Below are positions 8,597-16,160 of a DNA stretch of 30,246 nt, in pieces. The notes beneath the pieces were generated by a model. It searched no databases. It was given only the letters and a program-made list of their open reading frames with translations, and was not told the DNA's origin. Position 1 is the first letter of the stretch; each line of letters begins with the position of its first letter. Source of the DNA: an uncultured Bdellovibrio sp. (GTDB lineage: Bacteria; Bdellovibrionota; Bdellovibrionia; Bdellovibrionales; Bdellovibrionaceae); the NCBI RefSeq assembly GCF_946478835.1, contig NZ_CAMLDV010000026.1:1-30246 (forward strand), given 5' to 3'. Made by a program: the position numbers and the translations under genes.

Positions 8597-9088
8597 TTAG
8601 TTTCGTTTCTTACGGGCTTGATGGCGATGTTCTTCTTGCCAGCTTTTTCTTTCTGCCGCCGCTTGATCTTTGGCGATTTCAGCCTGAGGCAGGTGTTGCA
8701 AAGTCGCGCGCAATTGCGAGTGCAAAGGCAATAGCGAAGCCCCCGACATCAAAAGACCGTTATACTGTTTTGCAAAACTATTTGCATCGGTCGCATTTTG
8801 GTCAAACAAAAGTCTTTCGATTTCAGAGCGTGCTGTGCTGGCGTGTTGGTCTGTGATAAATTCGAGTTCCGTCATGATATCAATGTCGGCCATCAAAGAA
8901 GTCAATTCACGAAGCCAGACATATCTTTCTGCCGTCATCAAAACTTGAAACCACTCTGTTGGAGCTGCTTGATAACCCACCTCGCGGTCGAATTCTTCTT
9001 TAAGAGAATTGAGAACTTCTTTTTGCAGGGCCCAAAGGGCTTGACGAACTTGAAGGGCTTTAGAGTGGTGGGCGGATTGTTGGGACAT
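8597..9088 (-). CDS. Helical hypothetical protein
   Basis: The start at 9088 (MSQQSAHHSKALQVRQAL) gives 163 residues and is preceded by AGGAG at the right distance. An upstream in-frame TTG at 9112 lies inside an inverted repeat and has no ribosome site. The protein has no signal peptide or membrane helix. It looks almost entirely alpha-helical, with Leu- and Glu-rich amphipathic segments (LWALQKEVLNSLKEEFDREV, WLRELTSLMADIDIMTELEF), and ends in a highly charged tail (EEHRHQARKKRN). I do not recognise the family and assign no function. It follows the DUF4360 genes on the same strand but is separated from them by a long inverted repeat, so it may be a separate unit. Confidence 0.75.
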   Translation of the reverse strand: MSQQSAHHSKALQVRQALWALQKEVLNSLKEEFDREVGYQAAPTEWFQVLMTAERYVWLRELTSLMADIDIMTELEFITDQHASTARSEIERLLFDQNATDANSFAKQYNGLLMSGASLLPLHSQLRATLQHLPQAEIAKDQAAAERKSWQEEHRHQARKKRN

Positions 9089-9108
9089 CAGCGGGCTCCT
9101 GTTAATAT

Positions 9109-9157
9109 GCAAAAGTAGATGTTAACGCATTTTTGAATGGAAAACATCTACTTTTGC
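9109..9157. repeat. 15-bp perfect inverted repeat with 19-base loop
   Basis: GCAAAAGTAGATGTT at 9109-9123 is matched exactly by its reverse complement at 9143-9157. The pair lies between the end of a DUF4360 gene (9185) and the start of the next gene on that strand (9088). The stem is AT-rich and no T-run follows on either strand, so a standard terminator is unlikely. It could be an operator pair for a dimeric regulator, an RNA hairpin ahead of the downstream gene, or a processing site. Confidence 0.75.
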
Positions 9158-9184
9158 CTGAGAAGCCCGGTGCTTTAAGTCAAA

Positions 9185-9778
9185 CTATCTGCAACGTCTC
9201 CATTGAAGATGGTAGATCACGCCAGAAGTAATATCCGCGCTATCCACAGTCGCCAAAGTTTGCTCGCCGCGTGCATTTGTTTGCGCCATCATCGAAGTGT
9301 TTACGCGAAGGTTCACGCTCTCTCCGCAAGGAGTCCAAACAACCGCACTTGCAATAAGATTGTCAGTCAAAGTGTAAACATCGTTATAAGGTCCAACGAA
9401 AGTTCTTGAAACGCGAGGACCACGAGCACCAGCCCAGAAGTATTCAGCGTCAAAACGCGATTGTCCGCCACGAGGAACGGAGTTGAATCCGCGATAATCC
9501 ACTTGGAATACAGACACGCTGTAACCTTGTGGCACTTTCACTGGAATAGAGATGTTACAAGACTTGCGATCCACACGACGTGCACCACCAGCTTCTGCAA
9601 CATAGTTGTCAAAAAGGATGCTGAGTGCCGTTTGATCCGGACTCAAAGTGACACTCGCCGATCCCGCAGGACAGCCTGTACCACCGTAAGCTGGTTCGCC
9701 TAAGCTCACTTGAGCTTGTGCTTCAAGGCTCAAGGCCGACATCACACCAACAAGCATTAGTAATAGTTTAGATTTCAT
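9185..9778 (-). CDS. DUF4360 secreted protein
   Basis: This 197-residue protein begins with a signal peptide ending near EAQAQ. The mature sequence opens YGGTGCPAGSASVTLSPDQT and continues with LSILFDNYVAEAG, CNISIPVKVPQGYSVSV and YRGF, then ends in a WRRC motif. These are the landmarks I associate with DUF4360, a family of exported beta-rich proteins with conserved cysteines and no known function. The four cysteines after the signal peptide probably form disulfides outside the cytoplasm. It lies downstream of a second DUF4360 gene on the same strand, 62 A-rich bases away, with no terminator between. Both genes share an unusual G-run ribosome site (AAGGGGGAA). Confidence 0.82.
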   Translation of the reverse strand: MKSKLLLMLVGVMSALSLEAQAQVSLGEPAYGGTGCPAGSASVTLSPDQTALSILFDNYVAEAGGARRVDRKSCNISIPVKVPQGYSVSVFQVDYRGFNSVPRGGQSRFDAEYFWAGARGPRVSRTFVGPYNDVYTLTDNLIASAVVWTPCGESVNLRVNTSMMAQTNARGEQTLATVDSADITSGVIYHLQWRRCR

Positions 9779-9840
9779 GGTTCCCCCTTTTGGTTTTTGT
9801 TTTTCCCTTAAATTGTTTTCTTAAATTTGAATTTTAGTTT

Positions 9841-10602
9841 TTATCGGCCACCTGGAAAACGTGGAGGTCTTCCTGGATTTGGATTCGGACCTGGGCGCGG
9901 ATTGCCAGGCTCTTGCACGGGAGGACGTGAACCACCTGATGAAGGGGCACATTGTCTCCATGCAAGTTTGTATTTTTGCGATTGCACTTGGCCATCGATA
10001 CTGTCCAAAGTGATTTGCGCTTGAACCAGTGACGACAAGTTCAGATTTCTTGCCATTAAGTATGTCGTGATAAAGAGCGATTGATTTTCTTGGTTGCTGC
10101 AAGGAGCCCAAGGTGCGACACGCGGATCAATGTCGTGATGAATGTAGTAGTTGTCGTTGTAAGGACCGCGGAACTCTTGCAAACGGAAGTTGTAAGTGCC
10201 GCCGTTTTCATAGCCTGGTCTTTCGTTGCGGGGCTTGCTGCCATCAAACGAGTAGAGAGCTTGATGCATCACAGTTGTGCCGACTTCAGAGTAGGCGTAA
10301 CCGCGGTAATCCGCAGATAAAACCGCGAACGTCCAGCCGCGCGGAACAAAGAAATTCACTTTCAGTTCACAATTTAAACGAACAATCGGATTTTGCATTG
10401 TCGAGGCCGCAGAAAAATTATCAAGAAGAAGGGAAAAAGTCTGGCCATCAGGAGAAATCATCGCATTGTAAGATCCCGCCGGACAACCGCTCCCCACGGC
10501 TTGCAGGCTTTGAATTCGAACACCTGGAGGTGTTTGTGCTTGTGAATGTTGAGAGAGTACAAATAAAAGTAAACCAACCAATGGTGCGAAGCCTCGCCAC
10601 AT
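9841..10602 (-). CDS. DUF4360 secreted protein with Pro/Gly-rich tail
   Basis: This 253-residue paralogue of the downstream protein has a signal peptide ending near HSQAQ. It shows the same family landmarks: GSGCPAGSYNAMISPDGQ, SLLLDNFSAAS, LNCELKVNFFVPRGWTFAVL, DYRGYAY and a final LAWRQC. It differs by an insertion around FDGSKPRNERPGYENGG and by a C-terminal tail of about 35 residues made mostly of Pro, Gly, Arg and Asn (after WRQCAPSSGGSRPP). Such tails are often flexible and surface-exposed or wall-binding; that is inference. The ATG at 10602 has the ribosome site AAGGGGG. It is the first gene of the pair, and a highly structured region lies directly upstream. Function is unknown. Confidence 0.8.
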   Translation of the reverse strand: MWRGFAPLVGLLLFVLSQHSQAQTPPGVRIQSLQAVGSGCPAGSYNAMISPDGQTFSLLLDNFSAASTMQNPIVRLNCELKVNFFVPRGWTFAVLSADYRGYAYSEVGTTVMHQALYSFDGSKPRNERPGYENGGTYNFRLQEFRGPYNDNYYIHHDIDPRVAPWAPCSNQENQSLFITTYLMARNLNLSSLVQAQITLDSIDGQVQSQKYKLAWRQCAPSSGGSRPPVQEPGNPRPGPNPNPGRPPRFPGGR

Positions 10603-10619
10603 AATTCCCCCTTATAATC

Positions 10620-10676
10620 GCTCTTCCCCCGAAGAGCCGGTGACAATCGTCACCTGGTATCCCCTATAGCAAGGGG
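10620..10676. promoter_or_regulatory. Three consecutive dyads, including a CRP-like GTGA-N6-TCAC box
   Basis: Three inverted repeats lie in a row between the divergent DUF4360 and mtgA genes. They are GCTCTTC/GAAGAGC (10620-10626 and 10631-10637), GGTGAC/GTCACC (10639-10644 and 10649-10654) and CCCCT/AGGGG (10661-10665 and 10672-10676). The middle one contains GTGA-N6-TCAC, the core of CRP/FNR-family sites. On the minus strand they would form a structured leader just before the G-rich ribosome site of the DUF4360 gene. Either a DNA operator or an RNA leader is possible. Confidence 0.5.
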
Positions 10677-10769
10677 TGGGCCAGGAGGTTTGGGCGCAGG
10701 ATGGCCCCGCTTCTTTCTGGAAGTGTTGCCAAAAATATGGTACTCCTAGGACTCTTGTGGAATAAAACA

Positions 10770-11513
10770 ATGAAAATAAACTGGGCGCGTTTAAGAAAAT
10801 GGATATTGCAAGCAGTGCTGTTCTTTTTTGTGAGCAGCATAGGCCTTGTTTTGCTTTATCGTTTCGTACCAGTTCCGTTAACACCACTCATGCTGATTCG
10901 CTCTGTTGAATCGTTAGGTGCTGAGAAATTTGTCGGCATCGACAAAGATTGGGTGCCGCTCGAAGATATCTCTCCTTCTGTACAAAGAGCCGTTCTTAAA
11001 GCTGAGGACTATCGTTTTTTTGATCACAATGGTTTTGATTACGATGCCATTCAAAAAGCGATGAAGTTCAATCAAACCCACAAAAGAAAAAAAGGGGCGA
11101 GCACTATCAGTCAACAGACAGCCAAGAACGTTTTCTTGTGGCCGTATCGTGATTGGGTTCGCAAAGGTTTTGAGGCGTACTTCACAGTTCTGATAGAATT
11201 TGTATGGCCTAAAGAGCGCATCATGGAAGTTTATCTCAATGTTATCGAGCTGGGACCTGGCGTTTACGGCGTTGAAGCGGCTTCGCAAAAGTATTTTAAA
11301 AAGACCGCAAAAAGTTTAAATCCTTATCAAGCTTCTTTAATGGCCGCGGTTCTGCCAAATCCGCGTAAGTTTCGCATTGATCGACCATCGATTTATGTGA
11401 TGGCTCGTCAGCGTCGCATTCTCAATCGTGTCGCACCGGAAATTCCTAAATCTGCAGATGCGTCTCTTTTAGATTTCTTAGATCTTAAGTTTGACTCTGA
11501 AGACGACGAATAG
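10770..11513 (+). CDS. mtgA: Monofunctional peptidoglycan transglycosylase
   Basis: Starting at the ATG at 10770 gives 247 residues, close to the usual MtgA length; an upstream in-frame start at 10701 adds an atypical extension. One membrane helix (about residues 11-30) anchors a periplasmic GT51 domain. The family motifs are present in order: AEDYRFFDHNGFD with catalytic Glu79, GASTISQQTAKNVFLWP at 109-125, and ERIMEVYLNVIELGPGVYG with Glu153. No penicillin-binding transpeptidase domain follows. The enzyme polymerises lipid II into glycan strands at the outer face of the inner membrane without cross-linking them. Its ribosome site is weak. It shares its upstream region with the divergent DUF4360 pair, so the CRP-like box could affect both. 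Confidence 0.93.
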   Translation: MKINWARLRKWILQAVLFFFVSSIGLVLLYRFVPVPLTPLMLIRSVESLGAEKFVGIDKDWVPLEDISPSVQRAVLKAEDYRFFDHNGFDYDAIQKAMKFNQTHKRKKGASTISQQTAKNVFLWPYRDWVRKGFEAYFTVLIEFVWPKERIMEVYLNVIELGPGVYGVEAASQKYFKKTAKSLNPYQASLMAAVLPNPRKFRIDRPSIYVMARQRRILNRVAPEIPKSADASLLDFLDLKFDSEDDE

Positions 11514-11567
11514 TCCCTCGTCCAGGCCAAGCTGGCGCTCTGATGTAAACAGAGTTAGAATCCAACC

Positions 11568-12257
11568 ATGAGCTCAAAACAAAAAAAGCAAAAGATGATT
11601 CAGGCGATCAATAAGCGAGGTTGTCTCTTGGTTTATCCTCTGGAAAACCGCAAAGAACCAGCAAGTCTCTGGTCAGAGCTTTATCCACGCACAAAAATGC
11701 GCTGGGAGTGGGACTCTGCGGGAGACAACCGTGTGGCCGAGATGTGGGTGATGCGTGAAGAGCTTTCACGCAGTAAAGAAGTCGTCTATGCAAAGTGGTT
11801 TCGCAATCGCGCGACTTTTTTCTCTAAGGAAGTTTTCATTTATTTGTTGTCATATTTAGGGGCTTCACAAGATCGCATTCACTTACCCCGTTCATCTCAG
11901 GAAGCATTGGATAGCTTCTTATTGGACTCTCCACAGTCGACGAAGATTATCAAAGAAAACTTAGGCTGGCAGGGAAAAATGATGGAAAGCCATTACAACC
12001 GTGCGATGAAGCCTTTGTGGAATTATCTTTATATCGTAGGGTTTGGTGAAGTGGATGATTCCAGTTTTCCGTCGTTAAATATGGCCGCGACACAAAATCT
12101 TTTTGAAGAGCTTTGGTTGAAATCTCAAGGGATAGATTCAAACAAAGCTGAAGAGAAATTGATCAAGATATTAGGTGAAGAAAATCCTTTTATGAAGTAT
12201 GCGAAGCGTGTCCGTGATAACGCCAAAACTTTGGCAGACAAAACGCTGTCACAATAA
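11568..12257 (+). CDS. Hypothetical protein (possibly AlkZ-related)
   Basis: This is a 229-residue soluble protein of unknown identity. It starts with a Lys-rich segment (MSSKQKKQKMIQAINKRG), then LLVYPLENRKEPASLWSELY and a Trp/Arg-rich block, MRWEWDSAGDNRVAEMW, followed by VVYAKWFRNRATFFSKEVF. The spacing of Trp, Arg and the Y-x-K-x-x-x-x-R-x-x-x-x-S run loosely recalls the AlkZ-related group of uncharacterised proteins. That is a weak impression and not a family assignment. There is no signal peptide. It follows mtgA by 54 bases and its last 68 bases overlap the convergent MFS gene. The gene is credible from its length and coding character. Confidence 0.65.
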   Translation: MSSKQKKQKMIQAINKRGCLLVYPLENRKEPASLWSELYPRTKMRWEWDSAGDNRVAEMWVMREELSRSKEVVYAKWFRNRATFFSKEVFIYLLSYLGASQDRIHLPRSSQEALDSFLLDSPQSTKIIKENLGWQGKMMESHYNRAMKPLWNYLYIVGFGEVDDSSFPSLNMAATQNLFEELWLKSQGIDSNKAEEKLIKILGEENPFMKYAKRVRDNAKTLADKTLSQ

Positions 12258-13410
12258 CTGCAACAGCGCAAATCGCTCCGCCAACACTGATGCTAAAAGG
12301 CACAGAAACTTTCGCAGCCATCCAGCCCGCACGAGCGTTGCCTAAAAGCGGTCCTGACATATAAGAGATCATCTCAATCCCCGAAAGACGCCCACGCAAT
12401 TCATTCGGAACGGTTTCATTCCAAATAATACCACGGAAAAGACCGCTCATCATATCTGCGGCTCCCGCAAGAGCTAAAAATACGATAGCCACCCAAAGAT
12501 GTTGGGCATATCCCACACCGATAATAAAGACGGCCCACAATGTGGCGGCAATAATAACAGCTTTTCCGTGACGGGAAACTTTTTGAGTCCAGCCACTAAA
12601 AAGAGTCATAACAAGAGAACCAATGGCCATCGCGGAAAATAAAATTCCTGCCGCCGAAGCGCCACCCCATTGCTCTGACATGGACGGAAACAGGGCGACT
12701 GGGAAAGCAAATGCCATTGCAACGATATCAATCAAATAAGTGCCGATCAGTTCGGGTTTTGAAATCGCATAACGAAGTCCGTCCTTAGCATCTTGCCACG
12801 GCGAGTGTTCTTTCTTTTCAGGATTCGGAACTCTCGACATCAAATACAAAGCGATAAAGGCTGCGACGAAACTGATAAAATCAAAAAGATAAGCGCCTTT
12901 GATTCCAAAACTCGCAATCAAAATACCGCCCAATGCGGGCCCAACAATAGCACCGACAGAATAGCGAAAACTTCCGAGAGCTCCAATGGCAGCATAATCT
13001 TTTTTATCAACAAGTTTTTGCGTCAACGCATCCATAGCGGGACGGTGAAAGCCAAGAACGGATTGAAACAAAGCCACCAAAATAAAAATCAACGGAACAG
13101 AAGGTTTGTCACTCCAAGCGTTGAGTGTAAGTCCTAATATTAAAACGCTCATTAGAAATTCAGAAATCAAAAGCAGCTTGCGGCGGTTGAGGCGATCTGC
13201 ATAAGTGCCGCCCAAAATTCCAAAAATCAAAACGGGGAACAGTTGGACAATTCCCAACATACCGACAAGCCAATTGTCTTTTGTAAGTTCATAGACCTGA
13301 TAAGGAATGGCGACATAGCTCACCATGCTCCCTAAGAATGAAATCAGTTGTCCGAAGTAAAGAAGGCGGAAGTCGCGGTACTTTTTAAGAGGCGATATAT
13401 CAATCAGCAT
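12190..13410 (-). CDS. MFS transporter, EntS/MFS_3-like exporter
   Basis: This 406-residue protein has about twelve hydrophobic helices in two similar halves. The start (SPLKKYRDFRLLYFGQLISF) and the loop GGTYADRLNRRKLLL, a form of the MFS motif A, match the EntS-like MFS_3 group. That group includes enterobactin exporters and macrolide-type efflux proteins. FHRPAMDALTQKLV and SVGAIVGPALGG further on are typical of the same group. It sits in the inner membrane and probably uses the proton gradient to export a small compound. No siderophore synthesis genes lie nearby, so the substrate is open. It has no clear ribosome site. It is convergent with the preceding gene, with a 68-base overlap, and divergent from the CapA-like gene. 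Confidence 0.85.
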   Translation of the reverse strand: MLIDISPLKKYRDFRLLYFGQLISFLGSMVSYVAIPYQVYELTKDNWLVGMLGIVQLFPVLIFGILGGTYADRLNRRKLLLISEFLMSVLILGLTLNAWSDKPSVPLIFILVALFQSVLGFHRPAMDALTQKLVDKKDYAAIGALGSFRYSVGAIVGPALGGILIASFGIKGAYLFDFISFVAAFIALYLMSRVPNPEKKEHSPWQDAKDGLRYAISKPELIGTYLIDIVAMAFAFPVALFPSMSEQWGGASAAGILFSAMAIGSLVMTLFSGWTQKVSRHGKAVIIAATLWAVFIIGVGYAQHLWVAIVFLALAGAADMMSGLFRGIIWNETVPNELRGRLSGIEMISYMSGPLLGNARAGWMAAKVSVPFSISVGGAICAVAVIVTAFCLPKFWRYHGHASHTS

Positions 13411-13519
13411 GACGGCAATTTAAATAAATCTGCCCGCAATGTCAGCAACTTTCCTGTTCATTAGCAGCTTTCCATTTCGTATCTTGAGCGGATTTTCAGA
13501 GCATTCAAAAATAAACCTC

Positions 13520-14668
13520 ATGAAAATAAAATTACTCTCTCTTCTTTTGATGTTCTCGGGACCCGCCTTCGCTGAAAACGTGTCTCGTGATTTGGTCTAC
13601 TCAGTAAACTGCGATAGCAATAATGAACAGGTCACGATTTCATTTGTCGGTGATATTCTTGTTCATGACATGCTTTATCGAACTGTGTTGGCCGAAAGCC
13701 AGCATTTTTCCCAGATCTGGCGGCGCACGGACAGTTTGATTCAAAAGGCAGATTACTCTGTCGGGAATCTGGAAGGTCCTTCCGCGATGGGCATTGACCG
13801 TGATGGTAAAGATCATGGTGATGTCGGCTTTGTGTACGATCGCACCGTTTACTCGGGAACAGATTTTTCTTTCAACTATCATCCACGCATTTTGTCGGAT
13901 CTAAAGAAATCCGGCTACGACCTTTTAACCACGGCGAACAATCACGCTTTGGATCGCCGCTCTATTGGTATTGATAAAACACTGGATGCTGCCAAGCAGG
14001 CCGGATTGATCACTGTGGGAACACGTTCTTCGTCGGAACGAAATGGCGCCTTTTATAAAATAGTCGATATAAAAAATCTTAAGGTGGCTTTTTTGGGATG
14101 CACAGAAATGACCAATGGAAAAGCCGACACTAAAGATCAAATTCTTTATTGTTACAGCGGTCAGATTTTAAAAATCATTGAAGAAGTCACTTCGCGTTCT
14201 GATGTTGATGCGCTGATTGTGATGCCACACTGGGGAGTGGAGTATGCTCCCGTGCCAGAAGAGCAGCAAAGAAATTTTGCACAGAAATATCTCGAGGCTG
14301 GCGCTCTGGCGGTTATTGGATCTCATCCCCATGTTCTGCAACCTTGGCAAAAGTATGTCACAAAAGACGGACGAGAGACCTTGATCGCTTATTCATTAGG
14401 AAATTTTGTAGCAGGCCAAGCGGGAATTCCACGTAAAACAGGCGTTGTCGTGTACCTGGGACTTTCGCAAGAAGGTTCAAAGAAGGCTAAAATTTTTGGT
14501 GTCGCTTACAACCCGACCTATCGTCGAAGCGCAGAACTTTATCCTGTGAGCAGCGCGGATCCTGTAGAGATTTTAAATTATGTGACACCTCTTTTCGGCA
14601 GCAAAGGTCGCATTGAGCCCAAGAGTGACTTGATGCCGTTCTTGTGTTCGCAGAAGATACGTCAATAA
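13520..14668 (+). CDS. CapA-family (poly-gamma-glutamate type) metallophosphatase-like protein
   Basis: The ATG at 13520 gives 382 residues beginning with a signal peptide (cleaved after GPAFA, residue 18). A farther upstream start at 13439 would bury it. The family motifs appear in order: FVGDILVHD (42-50), SVGNLEGP, TTANNHALDRR, VMPHWGVEY, GSHPHVLQPWQ and AYSLGNFVAG. These form the metal-binding centre of the CapA/PgsA group, related to calcineurin-like phosphatases. In other bacteria CapA proteins take part in making or attaching poly-gamma-glutamate, but no capB or capC is present here, so that role is not implied. An exported protein acting on a surface or periplasmic phosphate or peptide substrate is plausible. 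The promoter is not obvious. Confidence 0.85.
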   Translation: MKIKLLSLLLMFSGPAFAENVSRDLVYSVNCDSNNEQVTISFVGDILVHDMLYRTVLAESQHFSQIWRRTDSLIQKADYSVGNLEGPSAMGIDRDGKDHGDVGFVYDRTVYSGTDFSFNYHPRILSDLKKSGYDLLTTANNHALDRRSIGIDKTLDAAKQAGLITVGTRSSSERNGAFYKIVDIKNLKVAFLGCTEMTNGKADTKDQILYCYSGQILKIIEEVTSRSDVDALIVMPHWGVEYAPVPEEQQRNFAQKYLEAGALAVIGSHPHVLQPWQKYVTKDGRETLIAYSLGNFVAGQAGIPRKTGVVVYLGLSQEGSKKAKIFGVAYNPTYRRSAELYPVSSADPVEILNYVTPLFGSKGRIEPKSDLMPFLCSQKIRQ

Positions 14669-14713
14669 AACCTCGATTGCGTACCGACAAAGTCAATGTT
14701 ACGCTGACTCAAC

Positions 14714-15205
14714 ATGACTGATAAAGATAAACTTCCCATGACGTTAGCGATTCGAGAGCTGCAAAAAGAAGGCATCAGCTTTACCAGTCATTTGTATCCT
14801 TACGAAGAAAAGGGTGGAACGTCCGTTTCATCCAAAGCCCTCGGCGTTCCCGAAAGTATAGTGATAAAAACGCTTATCATGGAAAGCGATGACAAATCGC
14901 CATTGATCGTTCTTATGCACGGAGATATGCAAGTTTCAACAAAACAGCTTGCCCGCGAACTCGGAGTTAAAACAATCTCTCCATGCAAACCCGAGGTGGC
15001 GGATCGGCATTCGGGATATCAGGTCGGCGGCACTTCTCCTTTTGGTACTAAAAAGAAAATGCCCATCTACATGGAAAAAACCATTTTGGATTTGGAGAGA
15101 ATTTATATCAACGGCGGTAAACGAGGTTATTTGATTTCGTTGGATCCGCATGACGTGGTGAAAGTTTTAAAACCCCACCTGGTTCAAGTGGGGATTAAAG
15201 CTTGA
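14714..15205 (+). CDS. ybaK: Cys-tRNA(Pro)/aminoacyl-tRNA deacylase, YbaK/EbsC family
   Basis: This 163-residue cytoplasmic protein has the YbaK/EbsC fold marks: KGGTSVSSKALGVPESIVIKT, LIVLMHGDMQVSTKQLA and GYQVGGTSPFGTKKKMPIYM. Proteins of this kind hydrolyse mischarged tRNA, typically Cys-tRNA(Pro), as a free-standing editing factor. The GGTSPFG box favours YbaK over the related ProX group. The length is usual. No strong ribosome site precedes the ATG. Its last 33 bases form a hairpin, CCCCAC/GTGGGG, that includes the ribosome site of the next gene. Its TGA stop overlaps the next start codon, so the two genes are probably translationally coupled. Confidence 0.88.
   Translation: MTDKDKLPMTLAIRELQKEGISFTSHLYPYEEKGGTSVSSKALGVPESIVIKTLIMESDDKSPLIVLMHGDMQVSTKQLARELGVKTISPCKPEVADRHSGYQVGGTSPFGTKKKMPIYMEKTILDLERIYINGGKRGYLISLDPHDVVKVLKPHLVQVGIKA
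15173..15193 (+). promoter_or_regulatory. Hairpin covering the ribosome site of the downstream gene
   Basis: CCCCAC at 15173-15178 pairs with GTGGGG at 15188-15193 around a nine-base loop. The right arm contains GGGG(A), the best ribosome site for the start at 15202 (seven-base spacing). In mRNA this stem would hide the site unless a ribosome finishing ybaK opens it. On the minus strand the same stem is followed by TTTT, but no minus-strand gene ends here. Confidence 0.5.
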
Positions 15206-16026
15206 AGATCATGTCGCGTATCTTTCTTTCATTTCTTGTATGGGTTTCTTTTTCACAGGCCATGGGAAAAGAGGCTGATCCTAAAACGGTGTACTGGTTG
15301 TTTTTTGATTTTCCGCTGGCCGTGCGTTTGAAAGAAAAACCTCCGGGTTATCTGATCGAAATGCATCGTCTGATTATAGAGAAAATGCCCGAGTACACTC
15401 ATCAGGTGGTTGAAGTTCCTTTCTTAAGAATTATGGAACAAATGAAAAAGCATCAAGGCGTGTGCTCCATGATGCTTCTTAAAAATTCTGAACGAGAAAA
15501 ATTCATTGAGTTTGGAACACCGATCATCAAAGGCTATCCGGCGGGACTTCTCGCTCTTAAAAACAATGAGAAACTAAAAAAGTTTATGGTGAAGCCAAGA
15601 CTTTTAGATCTGGATGCTTTGCTCAAAGATAAAACCATGAACGTGGGAATTGTTTCGCAGCGTTTTTATGGTGATAAAATTAATAAAAGCATAGGGAAGC
15701 ACCACGGAGCGGGAATCACCGAGCGCAAAGGTCTTAATGTTGATCATGAGTTAAGGACTTTATTAACGCTGGGACGTTTGGATGTGTATATCGGTTATCC
15801 TTTCGAAGTCGAGCACAATCCGAATCTCGTTTTCTATTTTGTCAAAGACGGTTTAGAACTTTTAGAGCCGCGAATTTCTTGTGAAAAGACGGCATTTGGT
15901 AAAGAGATCGTTCGTAAGACGGAAGAACTCCGCAGCAAATACAAGCTTGATGCGGCATTTGAAAAAATCTATTCCCGTTATTATCCAAAAGCGGAACAGC
16001 AAGAATATCTAAAGCTGACGCAGTAG
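15202..16026 (+). CDS. Periplasmic solute-binding protein, SBP_bac_3-like (orphan)
   Basis: This 274-residue protein has a signal peptide (cleaved near SQAMGKEA) and a family 3-like binding fold: VYWLFFDFPLAV, PPGYLIEMHRLIIEKMPEYT, and MKKHQGVCSMMLLKNSEREK. A TTG at 15202 is preferred as start because GGGGA lies seven bases upstream and the codon overlaps the ybaK stop (TTGA). An ATG at 15211 is the alternative. The middle segment DHELRTLLTLGRLDVYIGYP resembles the second-lobe strand of these proteins. No transporter genes are nearby. It is distantly similar in design to the proteins encoded at 7504-8358 and 27651-28388. Ligand is unknown. Confidence 0.75.
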   Translation: MKIMSRIFLSFLVWVSFSQAMGKEADPKTVYWLFFDFPLAVRLKEKPPGYLIEMHRLIIEKMPEYTHQVVEVPFLRIMEQMKKHQGVCSMMLLKNSEREKFIEFGTPIIKGYPAGLLALKNNEKLKKFMVKPRLLDLDALLKDKTMNVGIVSQRFYGDKINKSIGKHHGAGITERKGLNVDHELRTLLTLGRLDVYIGYPFEVEHNPNLVFYFVKDGLELLEPRISCEKTAFGKEIVRKTEELRSKYKLDAAFEKIYSRYYPKAEQQEYLKLTQ

Positions 16027-16102
16027 TGTACTTTAAGAGATTTCCCAGTCGCTCCTGCGGGTATTAGTCGCAAATTGCCTAACAATTAGCCACTATGGCA
16101 AA

Positions 16103-16112
16103 GACCATGGTC
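16103..16112. repeat. GACCATGGTC palindrome upstream of the hybrid kinase
   Basis: A perfect ten-base palindrome lies 49 bases before the kinase start. Beside it TTGCC (16075-16079) and GGCAA (16097-16101) form a wider inverted repeat. The region between the binding-protein gene and the kinase is 134 bases long and must contain the kinase promoter, but I see no convincing -35/-10 pair. An operator role is possible. Confidence 0.3.
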
Positions 16113-16160
16113 TAGGTCTCTCAGAAATCTTTCAATTTACAGAGGGAAAACGCCGAAAAG

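Noticed and set aside
10113..10604. Plus-strand frame of 163 codons opposite the DUF4360 gene
   Set aside because: It is antisense to a gene with a clear signal peptide and family motifs, and has low-complexity basic composition.
13411..13519. Promoter pairs in the MFS/CapA gap
   Set aside because: Only loose hexamers were found (for example TTGCTG with TATTTA on the minus strand), not enough to call a site.
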